The position numbers and the translations under genes were made by a program. 64,000 nucleotides of DNA from Prevotella melaninogenica (lineage in GTDB: Bacteria > Bacteroidota > Bacteroidia > Bacteroidales > Bacteroidaceae). Of this stretch, positions 8,829 to 17,612 are shown in pieces (position 1 is the stretch's first letter; the number at the start of each line of letters is the position of its first letter). Under the pieces are notes generated by a model that had not been told where the DNA came from, searched no databases, and was given only the letters and a program-made list of their open reading frames with translations. The DNA lies in assembly GCF_013267595.1 (NCBI RefSeq), contig NZ_CP054010.1:124001-188000 (forward strand), written 5' to 3'.

Positions 8829-9885
8829 AAATGATAATTTTAGATGAATATGTATTTCTATTACGATCAAATCCCTTCTCCCATTTGTACTTACCAGGGT
8901 AAGCAAGCTCAAGACGGCGCTCTACTTGTTTGAGACCTATGCCGTGACCGTTCCTTTCTGCCTCTCCCTTTGGGTTGTTACTATTTTGTATGGAGAATAT
9001 TATTTGCTCATTATTTGCATCTAACTTTATGTGAATAAAGTTCTTTTGCTCTGGATTAATACCATGTTTAAAGGCATTCTCTAACAATGAGATAAATATC
9101 ATTGGCGCAACATGGATGTTACAATTAGATGGGATGTTACACTCGCGTTTGATTTCTACATTCTCTGGTATGCGTATCATCATCAAGTCGACATAATTGT
9201 GTAAGAACTCTACTTCTTCCTTCAGGCAGACGTAAGGCTGCTGGTTGTCATAGAGAATATGTCGTAACATCTTTGAAAGGTCGATAATTGCCTTCTGCGC
9301 CTTTTCTGTATCGAAAGCTGTCAGCGCGTAGATATTATTCATTGTGTTGAGCAAAAAGTGTGGGTTGACTTGCTGACGTAAGTTTACCAACTCAGCCTTT
9401 GTCATTGCTGTTTCTGCCTCACGCTTTTCCTTTTCAGCCTTTGACCAACGCTGTGCCATTAGTATCGATGTTGCAACACCAGCACAGATACTTAGGTTAA
9501 AGACATTGCGTATAATAAAAAAGATGTGTGGGTATACGTACTTGTCCTCTTTGTTTTCTACAAAGATTTGGTATGGATAAGTCGTCAGGTTTTGCTCACC
9601 TGAGATGTAGTATAACCATTCGTGCTGTGCAATAGATAAGAAAAGGATGAGCAGTGTATTGATTACCCAAAACTCTTTCTTCCGTCCCTTTAATAACATG
9701 GGGGCAAGTACAAAATAATTGGTATATGCAACTGCCATCATTGAAAGGGGAATGATATATATCGACAAGTCGTTTTGCCATGATGTATGTCCTTGCGGAG
9801 CGTACAAAATTGGTATGAGGAAAAGCGGAAGCCAAATGATAATTTGGTTCCAAAAGCTCTTAAATATGTCTGTTTGTTTCCTCAT
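8803..9885 (-). CDS. LytS/YehU-like sensor histidine kinase
   Basis: The 360-residue kinase has four hydrophobic helices in its first 150 residues and no obvious periplasmic sensor domain. A short coiled coil rich in KAEKEKREAE follows, then the His_kinase family phosphoacceptor motif LRQQVNPHFLLNTMNNI near residue 175. The C-terminal ATPase has ISLLENAFKHGI (N box) near 270 and NGHGIGLKQVERRLEL (G box) near 315. It forms a pair with the LytTR regulator, whose gene overlaps its 3' end. The signal is unknown. The promoter is probably the TACCTTTG box about 39 nt upstream. Confidence 0.92.
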   Translation of the reverse strand: MRKQTDIFKSFWNQIIIWLPLFLIPILYAPQGHTSWQNDLSIYIIPLSMMAVAYTNYFVLAPMLLKGRKKEFWVINTLLILFLSIAQHEWLYYISGEQNLTTYPYQIFVENKEDKYVYPHIFFIIRNVFNLSICAGVATSILMAQRWSKAEKEKREAETAMTKAELVNLRQQVNPHFLLNTMNNIYALTAFDTEKAQKAIIDLSKMLRHILYDNQQPYVCLKEEVEFLHNYVDLMMIRIPENVEIKRECNIPSNCNIHVAPMIFISLLENAFKHGINPEQKNFIHIKLDANNEQIIFSIQNSNNPKGEAERNGHGIGLKQVERRLELAYPGKYKWEKGFDRNRNTYSSKIIIYDTKLYNH

Positions 9886-9923
9886 TTATTACTTTTATTT
9901 GTCTTTACAACTATATCTGCAAA

Positions 9924-9931
9924 CAAAGGTA
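9924..9931 (-). promoter_or_regulatory. Promoter -7 box of the two-component operon
   Basis: TACCTTTG on the minus strand, 38 nt before the kinase ATG. Confidence 0.65.
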
Positions 9932-10042
9932 ATAAAACTTTTTGTAAAATAAAATGTATTGACTGAATATGTGAGTTTTTTTTACATTAACCTATTGTTA
10001 TATATATACAAAAGGTTTTTAATTAACTTATTTTTATAATAA

Positions 10043-10106
10043 AACAACCCTAAACAACACTAAAATAGCTTTCTTTACTCTATTTCCTACGTTGTTTAGG
10101 GTTGTT
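10043..10106. terminator. Perfect 16-bp inverted repeat downstream of ribE
   Basis: AACAACCCTAAACAAC (10043-10058) and GTTGTTTAGGGTTGTT (10091-10106) are exact inverse complements around a 32-nt loop. On the minus strand the stem lies about 30 nt after the ribE stop and is followed by TTTTATTATA, so it can act as the ribE terminator. A protein-binding site upstream of the kinase promoter is the alternative. Confidence 0.6.
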
Positions 10107-10136
10107 AGATGCTGTGATAATAAATATTTACAATAT

Positions 10137-10742
10137 CTATTTTGTAAAGCTGTTTAAGCGTGCTATATATTTGCCAAGAATGTCAAACTCGAGGTTTACC
10201 ACAGTGCCAATATTAATGTCAGCAAAATTGGTATTCTCTCGTGTGTAAGGAATGATGGCTACCTTAAAGCTGTTATCTGTAGGTTCGCAAACAGTCAGCG
10301 AGACGCCATTGACCGTAACTGACCCTTTATCAACAGTGAAATAGCCACGTTGTGCCATCTCTCGGTTGCACGGATATTCGAAGGTGAAATAGGTACTACC
10401 ATCTGCATCTTCCATATTAACACACTTAGCTGTTTGATCAACGTGACCTTGTACGATGTGTCCATCTAATCTACCGTTCATAATCATTGAACGTTCTATA
10501 TTCACACGATCCCCCACTTTGAGTAAGCCTAAGTTCGAGCGTTCAAGGGTTTCCTTCATGGCTGTCACCGTATAGGTATCGTCTTGGAAGCGAACGACCG
10601 TAAGGCACACTCCATTGTGTGCAATACTTTGGTCAATCTTCAATTCCTTTGTAAATGAACATTGAAAAGTGAAATGGATATTCTCCTGTTCATGTTCAAT
10701 CCCTCTAAGGATTGCCATCTCTTCTACAATTCCTGAGAACAT
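10137..10742 (-). CDS. ribE: Riboflavin synthase alpha chain
   Basis: The 201-residue protein has the two-fold lumazine-binding repeat. The first half starts MFSGIVEEMA with the motif SIAHNGVCLTV near residue 37; the second starts GHIVQGHVD near 96 with SVTVNGVSLTV near 137. It converts two 6,7-dimethyl-8-ribityllumazine molecules to riboflavin and a pyrimidine, the last step of riboflavin synthesis, in the cytoplasm. Other rib genes are not nearby. I looked for an FMN riboswitch upstream and do not find its conserved boxes; instead an unrelated structured RNA lies 130-400 nt upstream on the same strand. Confidence 0.95.
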   Translation of the reverse strand: MFSGIVEEMAILRGIEHEQENIHFTFQCSFTKELKIDQSIAHNGVCLTVVRFQDDTYTVTAMKETLERSNLGLLKVGDRVNIERSMIMNGRLDGHIVQGHVDQTAKCVNMEDADGSTYFTFEYPCNREMAQRGYFTVDKGSVTVNGVSLTVCEPTDNSFKVAIIPYTRENTNFADINIGTVVNLEFDILGKYIARLNSFTK

Positions 10743-10875
10743 TGCTAAATTTCTTTTATTATCCCCTTTAAGAAAGCCTAAATGATGGTATAAGTATTGA
10801 TAGATAATCTTTTATAACTTCACAGGCTACTTATAGGAGGTTAAGTTTTACATAATTACTATACGCTTGAATAAT

Positions 10876-11146
10876 TGAAAAAGGTGGGGAATCACTTGGA
10901 AACCCCACCTCAATCCCTCTTCTTTAAAGAAATGGGAATTAGAAAAGTCGTATCGACGATGTGATGAAAAGTCCGAGTATCAATGATAAGAGAGCTCCTC
11001 GTCTTTGTAATCCACTGACCTTGCGGCTTAGTCGCTGAAATGCGATTTATGTGGCCCGCCATTAACAAAAGAAGTCATCTCGGGTTTTCTAATTTATTTG
11101 ATGACTATCCCGATCGAATCGATACGACTAAATCTGTATCCTTTCT
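10876..11146 (-). ncRNA. Structured small RNA of unassigned class, about 270 nt
   Basis: On the minus strand a consensus promoter (TTTG, 20-nt spacer, TAACTTTG) ends at 11152, and a strong intrinsic terminator (8-bp GC-rich stem plus T run) lies at 10881-10910. Between them no protein frame is convincing, but pairing is. AGTCGTATCGA near the 5' end and TCGATACGACT near the 3' end form a perfect 11-bp closing stem. Inside it TCGGG/CCCGA and AGTCATC/GATGACT interleave as a possible pseudoknot, and CCAC/GTGG closes a further arm. Size, closing stem and standalone promoter would suit 6S RNA, but I cannot match its consensus; tmRNA, RNase P RNA, SRP RNA and FMN riboswitch motifs are absent. It may also affect ribE downstream. 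Confidence 0.7.
10881..10910 (-). terminator. Intrinsic terminator of the small RNA
   Basis: On the minus strand GGTGGGG pairs with CCCCACC around a 13-nt loop and is followed immediately by TTTTTC. Confidence 0.88.
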
Positions 11147-11151
11147 GCGTG

Positions 11152-11183
11152 CAAAGTTAGCATAAAGATTTTTATCCTCCAAA
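11152..11183 (-). promoter_or_regulatory. Promoter of the small RNA
   Basis: Minus strand: TTTG (plus 11180-11183), 20-nt spacer, TAACTTTG (plus 11152-11159). This is a close match to the Bacteroidetes housekeeping consensus. Confidence 0.85.
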
Positions 11184-11349
11184 CATTTTATACTTAAAAG
11201 TATTTACTTCTGGAGGTGAATCCCTTTGTTCTTTGTGTTGAAAGGAGCAGAAATGATAATGTTCTTTTGTGTATAACTTTAATAGTTTATTGGTTTTATA
11301 ACCTTCTTTTGATAACAATTTGCCCTCGTCATGAGTACATATTTGCAGG

Positions 11350-11437
11350 TGTTTATCGCTCCACACCATTGGTGCTAAGCATCAACACGACATGTGCTAA
11401 GCCTCCGCACCACACGTGCTAAGTATCGGCACGTTGA
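11350..11437 (+). repeat. Family 2 22-nt dyad array, copy R1
   Basis: Three full units of exactly 22 nt begin at 11363, 11385 and 11407, with partial units at both ends. Each has the frame RCAC-N5-GTGC followed by a 9-nt spacer beginning TAAG. It lies between the small RNA and lpd. I see no gene in 11184-11501. Confidence 0.85.
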
Positions 11438-11501
11438 TTAAATGTGAGAAGAAAGGTTCATTATTGTCATTTTAGAGAATGAAACCAATATTCTTGTCTT
11501 T

Positions 11502-12866
11502 TTATAGGAGTGCATCTTGTAGAATTTCACTTAACGTAGGATGGATATGAATGATGTCTCGTATCTTATCCAGTTTAGCATCATAATTCATTAAAGCTGC
11601 AACTTCTTGAATAAGGTCGGCAGAGTGTGCGCCATAGCTGTGTGCGCCCAATATAGAGCCATCTTCAGCTATCAGCACCTTTATCATACCTTCAGTTTCT
11701 TCCATGCTTAAAGCCTTACCATTGGCGCGATAGAAGCCTTTTCGAGTAGAAAACTTTATTTCCTCAGCTTTACACTGGTCTTCAGTCTTACCCACGCAGG
11801 CTGCTTCTGGATATGTAAAGATTGCAGATGGCATGATATCAAGGCGGATATTATCGTCCTTTCCAAGAATATGATTGACAGCACGGAAGCCTTGGAAGGT
11901 TGCTGCATGCGCTAACATTTGGCGTGCATTGACGTCACCGATAGCATATACACCCTTCACATTTGTTTCCATATTGTCATTGACAACAATACCCTTTGCG
12001 TTTACTTCTATGCCAGTTGTTTCAATACCAATATTGTCGAAGTTAGCTTGACGACCGGTAGCAATCAATACAAGGTCGGTATCAATTCTATCTTCTTTAC
12101 CCTTTTTATCGAATACAACGGTTGTATACTCTTGTCCACTCTCTGCAGGTGATAGGATTTGTTTTACGGCACTCTGCATGTAGAAGGTTACACCTCTTTT
12201 CTCTAATGTCTTCCTTAAGCGTTTAGCTATGTCGCTGTCAATAGGAGGGAGGCATTCCTTCATAAATTCAATAACTGTCACTTCACTACCGAAAGCTGAG
12301 AAAGCCGAGGCAAATTCCATTCCGATAACTCCTGCTCCAATGATTGTGAGACGGTTAGGAACTTTCGCAATAGAAAGTAATTCTGTGGATGTGACAATGT
12401 TTTGTGCTGTTTCAGACTGGCTCAAGAAGTCTTCTTCACTCATGAAAGGTGGCATCTTTGAACGTGATCCAGTCGCAATGATGATATGCTCAGCCTCTAT
12501 TTGTTCGCCATTTACTTCAATAACATGGTCAGAAACAAATCGAGCCTCGCCTACAATAAAGTCTATACCAGGCTGACTAAGCAAAGTGCTTACGCCCTCT
12601 CTAAGTTGATTGATAACTCCTTCTTTCCTCTCCATTACCTTTGTAAAATCGAGCGGGGGAGTCGTTTCGTAAAGAGAAGAAGTCGTAAGGCGTAGCTCAG
12701 CATCATGTGCAAGGCATTTCGTAGGAATACAACCAGCATTCAGACAGGTTCCACCAGGCTGTGCTTTCTCAATGATAGTCACTTCCAAACCATTCTGAGC
12801 AGCATAGGAAGCGGTTCGGTAACCACCAGGTCCCGAACCGATTATTAATAGATTTGTCTTTTTCAT
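11502..12866 (-). CDS. lpdA: Dihydrolipoyl dehydrogenase (glycine cleavage L-protein)
   Basis: The 454-residue FAD-dependent disulfide oxidoreductase reoxidises dihydrolipoamide with NAD+. The FAD motif GSGPGGYRTA is near residue 10, the redox-active pair in GGTCLNAGCIP near 38-47, and the NAD site GAGVIGMEFASAF near 177. A second FAD motif YAIGDVNAR is near 305, and the C-terminal catalytic IHIHPTLSE near 440. I use the ATG at 12866; an in-frame TTG two codons earlier is less likely. It is the last gene of the gcv operon, 34 nt after gcvPB, so it probably serves GcvH here, though the same protein could serve other 2-oxoacid complexes. Confidence 0.95.
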   Translation of the reverse strand: MKKTNLLIIGSGPGGYRTASYAAQNGLEVTIIEKAQPGGTCLNAGCIPTKCLAHDAELRLTTSSLYETTPPLDFTKVMERKEGVINQLREGVSTLLSQPGIDFIVGEARFVSDHVIEVNGEQIEAEHIIIATGSRSKMPPFMSEEDFLSQSETAQNIVTSTELLSIAKVPNRLTIIGAGVIGMEFASAFSAFGSEVTVIEFMKECLPPIDSDIAKRLRKTLEKRGVTFYMQSAVKQILSPAESGQEYTTVVFDKKGKEDRIDTDLVLIATGRQANFDNIGIETTGIEVNAKGIVVNDNMETNVKGVYAIGDVNARQMLAHAATFQGFRAVNHILGKDDNIRLDIMPSAIFTYPEAACVGKTEDQCKAEEIKFSTRKGFYRANGKALSMEETEGMIKVLIAEDGSILGAHSYGAHSADLIQEVAALMNYDAKLDKIRDIIHIHPTLSEILQDALL

Positions 12867-12900
12867 ATTCAATCTCTAATAGAGTTACTGTGGAGATATG

Positions 12901-14391
12901 CTATACATTCTCCTCTACGTCGTTGACAAGCTGACGATAAGTAAGGATTGGATGCTTAGCTGCAAGAACATCATCTACACGTCCAATAGGTGTGTTGTAT
13001 GGTGCTCCCTTAACAAGCTCTGGGTTCTCAAGAGCCTCTTTAGCAATAGTATGCATCACCTCTATAAATCCATCAATAGTGTCCTTACTTTCAGTTTCAG
13101 TAGGCTCAATCATCATAGCCTCATGGAACAGAAGTGGGAAATATATTGTTGGAGCATGATAGCCATAATCGAGTAGGCGTTTGGCAACATCCATTGTTGT
13201 TACACCGGTACTCTTATCCTTCAAACCATCGAATACAAACTCGTGTTTACAAAGTGTGTCAATAGGAAGTTCGTAATCATCCTTTAAACATTCCTTGATA
13301 TAGTTCGCATTTAGAGTTGCAAATGGTCCAACCTCCTTGAGATGCTTCTTGCCAAGTGTGAGAATATAAGTATAGGCACGAAGGATAACGAGGAAATTGC
13401 CGAGGTAACCGCTAATACGAATATTATCAGACGAGAACTCTCCTGTCGTATCTGGATTGTCAACAACAAAACCATCCTTTGTTTTCTTTACATGTGGCTT
13501 TGGAAGGAATGGAATTAGTTTCTCGGCGACACCGACAGGACCAGCACCAGGACCACCTCCACCATGTGGTGTAGAGAATGTCTTGTGTAGATTGAGGTGA
13601 ATAACATCGAATCCCATGTCTCCAGGACGTGCTGCACCTAATAGTGGATTGAGGTTGGCACCATCATAATACAGCAGACCGCCACAGTCATGTATGAGCT
13701 TAGCAATCTCTGGAATATCTTTCTCAAAGAGACCTAAGGTGTTAGGATTGGTCATCATCATACCCGCAATGTCATCACCCAAGAGAGGTTTTAAGTCGTT
13801 GACATCAACAAGTCCTTCAGCTGTACTCTTTACTTCCACAATCTCTAAACCACAAACAGCAGCAGAGGCAGGGTTAGTACCATGAGCAGAGTCAGGTACG
13901 ATAACTTTTGTTCGCTTTGTGTCACCACGCTGTTGATGGTAAGATGCTATGAGCATCAGACCTGTTAACTCGCCATGCGCACCAGCGTATGGGTTAAGTG
14001 TGACTTCTGCCATACCCGTAATAGAAGCAAGAGCACGTTGAATATTGTATTCAACCTCCAGTGCACCTTGGACTGTTTCAATAGGTTGGTGGGGGTGAAG
14101 GGCTGTAAAGCATGGCATTGAAGCTATCTCTTCGTTGATGACAGGATTGTACTTCATCGTACAAGACCCCAGAGGATAGAAACCATTATCAACGCCAAAG
14201 TTATTCTCACTATGATTAGTATAATGACGTACAACCGTCATCTCATCACATTCTGGTAGCTCTGCATCTTTCTCTCGTTTGCAGAAGTCGGGTAAAGGAT
14301 GATGGCCAAAACGATTCTCAGGGAGGCTGTAAGCACGTCTTCCTGGATGTGACAACTCAAATATCAGATTGCCATATAGTTTATTATTCAT
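12901..14391 (-). CDS. gcvPB: Glycine dehydrogenase (decarboxylating) subunit 2, P-protein PLP half
   Basis: The 496-residue subunit carries the pyridoxal phosphate lysine in [18 protein letters not shown] near residue 265. With GcvPA it forms the P-protein, which decarboxylates glycine and passes the aminomethyl group to lipoyl-GcvH. The N-terminus LPGRRAY-like region and [20 protein letters not shown] near 70 match the C-terminal half of fused GcvP proteins. It begins 31 nt after gcvPA and precedes lpd. The P-protein is therefore split in this organism, as in Firmicutes and Thermotoga. Confidence 0.95.
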   Translation of the reverse strand: MNNKLYGNLIFELSHPGRRAYSLPENRFGHHPLPDFCKREKDAELPECDEMTVVRHYTNHSENNFGVDNGFYPLGSCTMKYNPVINEEIASMPCFTALHPHQPIETVQGALEVEYNIQRALASITGMAEVTLNPYAGAHGELTGLMLIASYHQQRGDTKRTKVIVPDSAHGTNPASAAVCGLEIVEVKSTAEGLVDVNDLKPLLGDDIAGMMMTNPNTLGLFEKDIPEIAKLIHDCGGLLYYDGANLNPLLGAARPGDMGFDVIHLNLHKTFSTPHGGGGPGAGPVGVAEKLIPFLPKPHVKKTKDGFVVDNPDTTGEFSSDNIRISGYLGNFLVILRAYTYILTLGKKHLKEVGPFATLNANYIKECLKDDYELPIDTLCKHEFVFDGLKDKSTGVTTMDVAKRLLDYGYHAPTIYFPLLFHEAMMIEPTETESKDTIDGFIEVMHTIAKEALENPELVKGAPYNTPIGRVDDVLAAKHPILTYRQLVNDVEENV

Positions 14392-14422
14392 TGTTGCGTA
14401 GATTTAGAAAAACTTTGTGTGA

Positions 14423-15733
14423 CTATAATAATCCGACGAGTGTATCAATCTCCTCTTTTGTACGTTTCTCTGTAACGGCAATAAGGAGTTTGTCATCATC
14501 AACCTTGATACCTGGGAGAATGCCCTGTTTGATAGCCTTGTCGAAGAAGGTGTCGCGTTCCTTCATTTGAATAAGGAACTCATTAAAGAAAGGCTTGTTG
14601 TAAACAAGCTTAACTTTTCCTGTACTAAGGAGTTGTTCGCAAAGGTAATGTGCACCATCATAGCCTATCTGTGCTGCTTCCTTTATACCCTCTTTTCCCA
14701 TCATACTCATGTAGATTGTAGCATAAAGCGCCATCAAACTCTGGTTAGAACAGATGTTTGAAGTTGCTTTCTGACGACGGATATGCTGTTCACGTGCTTG
14801 TAGCGTCAGTGCGAATACACGCTGTCCACGGCTATCGCATGTCTTACCCACGATACGACCAGGGAGCTTACGCATTAGCTTTTCAGTTGAACACATGTAG
14901 CCTGCGTATGGTCCACCAAATGCCATTGGAAGTCCAAGACTCTGAATATCGCCTATAGCAATGTCTGCACCCCATTCTCCTGGTGTCTTTAATAAAGCAA
15001 GGTCAGCTGCAACACTGTTAATAATGAACAGTGCCTTTTCTTCATGGCAAGTATCAGCAAAGCCTGTAAAGTCTTCAATAATACCATGTCGATTAGGCTG
15101 TTGTACGATAACTCCAGCCACACCACCTGCCTGCAATTGGTTCTTTAAGTCTTCGTGTGAAGTCTCTCCATCAACCGCCTTGATTGCCTTGAGCTTAATG
15201 CCATGAAAATGTGCGTAAGTCTTTAATACGCCAATGATATTCTTGCATAAAGTCTCAGAATATAATACAGTGTCAGCCTTCTTGGCATTATCAAAAGCTA
15301 CCATCATAGCTTCAGCACTTGCTGTAGTGCCTTCATACATAGAAGCGTTGGCAATATCCATACCAGTAAGTTCAGCCATCATACTTTGGAACTCAAAGAT
15401 ATAATGGAGTGTTCCTTGTGATATTTCAGCTTGATAGGGGGTATATGATGTAAGAAACTCCGAACGACTGAGAAGATTCTGAATAACACTTGGCGCATAG
15501 TGGTCATATACACCTCCACCTGCGAAGCAAGTAAGTTTGTCATTCTTTTGTCCAAGTTTCTCAAAGAAAGCGCGTATTTCTAACTCGCTCATCGTCTCAG
15601 GAATATCATAATCTCCCTTGAAACGGATGCTCTCGGGTACTTCAGCATATAGGTCTTCAAGCTTCTTTATGCCAATACGGTCAAGCATCTGTTGTATATC
15701 CTCACCTGTGTGAGGTAAAAACTTATGAATCAT
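14423..15733 (-). CDS. gcvPA: Glycine dehydrogenase (decarboxylating) subunit 1
   Basis: The 436-residue partner of GcvPB corresponds to the N-terminal half of fused P-protein. It opens with KFLPHTGEDIQQMLDRIG and contains FAGGGVYDHYAPSVI near 90 and YTPYQAEISQGTLHYIFEFQSMMAELTGM near 120, all diagnostic of GcvPA. It has the fold but not the PLP lysine. It sits between gcvH (128-nt gap, the largest in the operon) and gcvPB (31 nt), so it is cotranscribed. Confidence 0.95.
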   Translation of the reverse strand: MIHKFLPHTGEDIQQMLDRIGIKKLEDLYAEVPESIRFKGDYDIPETMSELEIRAFFEKLGQKNDKLTCFAGGGVYDHYAPSVIQNLLSRSEFLTSYTPYQAEISQGTLHYIFEFQSMMAELTGMDIANASMYEGTTASAEAMMVAFDNAKKADTVLYSETLCKNIIGVLKTYAHFHGIKLKAIKAVDGETSHEDLKNQLQAGGVAGVIVQQPNRHGIIEDFTGFADTCHEEKALFIINSVAADLALLKTPGEWGADIAIGDIQSLGLPMAFGGPYAGYMCSTEKLMRKLPGRIVGKTCDSRGQRVFALTLQAREQHIRRQKATSNICSNQSLMALYATIYMSMMGKEGIKEAAQIGYDGAHYLCEQLLSTGKVKLVYNKPFFNEFLIQMKERDTFFDKAIKQGILPGIKVDDDKLLIAVTEKRTKEEIDTLVGLL

Positions 15734-15861
15734 TTGTTTAGGATTGAATAGGTTAGTAGTAGACTGATATAAATATAAATAAGCGTTTATAAGCGATGAT
15801 AGGCTTTTCTATCATCACCTATTTGCACTTATAAACGCCCATATATTTATTTCGTAGAACT

Positions 15862-16242
15862 TTATTCTGCACAGAATTCTTCGTAAGCTTTAGCATCCAT
15901 AAGATTCTTTAGCTCTGCAGTATCTGTAAGTTCAACTTTTATAATCCAGTTTTCGTATGCATCTTTATTGAGCAAGTCTGGTTCATCTTCCAATGCCTCA
16001 TTAACTTCGATAACCTTACCTGAGACTGGAGACTTGAGGTCTGAAGCAGCCTTAACACTCTCGATAGCACCGAAATCTTCGTCTACTTCAATGTTATCGT
16101 CTACATCTGGCATATCAACATATACGATGTTACCTAAAGCGTGCTGTGCATAATCGGTAATACCAATATAGCCAACACTGCCAACTACTTTCACGAATTC
16201 ATGTGACTCTGAATAATAGAGTCCTTCAATAACTTTTGCCAT
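15862..16242 (-). CDS. gcvH: Glycine cleavage system H protein
   Basis: The 126-residue lipoyl carrier protein has the lipoylation motif FGAIESVKAASDLKSPVSG, with the modified lysine near residue 64, and the typical ending DAKAYEEFCAE. It shuttles the aminomethyl intermediate between the P, T and L proteins. Length and motif are standard. It lies 38 nt after gcvT in the same operon. Confidence 0.96.
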   Translation of the reverse strand: MAKVIEGLYYSESHEFVKVVGSVGYIGITDYAQHALGNIVYVDMPDVDDNIEVDEDFGAIESVKAASDLKSPVSGKVIEVNEALEDEPDLLNKDAYENWIIKVELTDTAELKNLMDAKAYEEFCAE

Positions 16243-16280
16243 AATATTATTTTTTTGATTGTTTATTAGCTTTATAGATT

Positions 16281-17366
16281 TTATTTCTTATAGTGATTCT
16301 CATAGAATTTCTTCTTAACAACAGTGCCTGGGAAAGTCTTCTTGCGGATTTGGATCTCAAGTCTATCACCCAACTGAACGGAAGCTTCTACCAATGCGAC
16401 AGCACAACTCTTATCAACAGAGATGAGGTGGTAGCCCGTGGTGACTTCACCAACTTCTACACCATCTTTCAGAACCTTGTATCCATGACGAGGAATAGCA
16501 TTATCGTCTAACTCAATACCACGGAGACGCTGGCTGACACCTTCTGCCTTTTGTTTCAAAAGGGCTTCCTTTCCGATAAACTCTTCTTTATCAAACTTCA
16601 CGAACATTGATAAACCAGCCATGACTGGAGTTATCTTATCAGAAAGTTCATTACCATATAGAGGCATTCCTACCTCAAAACGCAAGGTGTCTCGGCAGCC
16701 TAATCCACAAGGTTTTACGCCAGCTTCAATCAGTTTATCCCATATCTTTACGATATATTCTGGTGTGCCATAAACTTCAAAACCGTCTTCTCCAGTGTAT
16801 CCTGTACGAGAAACGATAACCTCAGTACCATCTTGCTGAAGACGCTTTACCTCATAGAACTTCAATTCTTTGCAAGCAAGCCCGAGTACATCTTCTAACA
16901 TGCTTTCAGCCTTTGGACCTTGAATTGCTAACTGACCATAAGCTTCGCTCTTGTTCTCAATAATAACATCGAAACCTTCTGCGTTCTGTTCAATCCATGC
17001 TATGTCCTTATCAATGTTGGAAGCATTGATTGTCATGAGGTACAAGTGGTCGTCAAGTTTACAAATACATGTGTCATCTACAACTCCACCATCAGGGTAG
17101 CAAATCATACCGTAAAGCACCTTACCCGCAGCAAGTCCGTTTACGTCATTTGTAAAGATATGGTTAATAAACTTGTCTGCTTCGGGACCTGATACTATAA
17201 CCTCTCCCATGTGAGACACATCAAAAACTCCGCAATGTTCTCTTACTGCGTTATGCTCATCAATAATTCCTGTATATTGGATGGGCATGTCAAAGCCTGC
17301 AAAAGGAGTGATAAGTGCACCTAATGCTACGTGTTTGTCATATAGACATGTTCTTTTGTTTGTCAT
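16281..17366 (-). CDS. gcvT: Aminomethyltransferase (glycine cleavage T-protein)
   Basis: The 361-residue folate-binding enzyme transfers the methylene group from GcvH to tetrahydrofolate and releases ammonia. It shows FAGFDMPIQYTGIIDEHNAVREH near residue 18 with GVFDVSHMGE, the folate-site Asp in TNDVNGL near 90, and SRTGYTGEDGFEVY near 190. It is the first gene of gcvT-gcvH-gcvPA-gcvPB-lpd, a complete glycine cleavage system in one transcription unit driven by a consensus promoter about 80 nt upstream. No glycine riboswitch is recognisable in the leader. Confidence 0.95.
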   Translation of the reverse strand: MTNKRTCLYDKHVALGALITPFAGFDMPIQYTGIIDEHNAVREHCGVFDVSHMGEVIVSGPEADKFINHIFTNDVNGLAAGKVLYGMICYPDGGVVDDTCICKLDDHLYLMTINASNIDKDIAWIEQNAEGFDVIIENKSEAYGQLAIQGPKAESMLEDVLGLACKELKFYEVKRLQQDGTEVIVSRTGYTGEDGFEVYGTPEYIVKIWDKLIEAGVKPCGLGCRDTLRFEVGMPLYGNELSDKITPVMAGLSMFVKFDKEEFIGKEALLKQKAEGVSQRLRGIELDDNAIPRHGYKVLKDGVEVGEVTTGYHLISVDKSCAVALVEASVQLGDRLEIQIRKKTFPGTVVKKKFYENHYKK

Positions 17367-17449
17367 ATTGTTTAGGTTTATAAGTTTGGTTCTTCGTTTG
17401 GTAGCTTGTAAGTATATGCTTAGGTAGACCTATTTGCAAAGTCTGCTTG

Positions 17450-17480
17450 CAAATATAGGAAAAAGCCGTGAAGAGGCAAA
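17450..17480 (-). promoter_or_regulatory. Promoter of the gcv operon
   Basis: Minus strand: TTTG (plus 17477-17480), 19-nt spacer, TATATTTG (plus 17450-17457). It is the only consensus promoter seen ahead of the five gcv genes. Confidence 0.8.
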
Positions 17481-17572
17481 ATAAAATATAATATTTTGAT
17501 GTTAATAAAGTTAAAGTGTAAAAAAGTTCAATTATCTGTATCTCACATTAGGTTGATTTCGATATTTATTTG

Positions 17573-17580
17573 TATTTTTG
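17573..17580 (+). promoter_or_regulatory. Promoter -7 box of the FMN/4Fe-4S membrane protein
   Basis: TATTTTTG at 17573-17580 with TTG at 17553-17555 (17-nt spacer), ending 32 nt before the ATG. Confidence 0.6.
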
Positions 17581-17612
17581 CATTTCCCAGAATAAAAAGA
17601 TGTATCAGTTTA

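Noticed and set aside
10743..11150. FMN riboswitch upstream of ribE
   Set aside because: The conserved RFN blocks are missing, and the element has its own promoter and a terminator 140 nt before ribE.
11172..11422. Short frames of 65-68 residues on both strands
   Set aside because: They cross the small-RNA promoter and the family 2 array and have no homology-like features.
17367..17480. Glycine riboswitch ahead of gcvT
   Set aside because: The leader is about 80 nt, too short for a tandem aptamer, and shows none of the conserved core.
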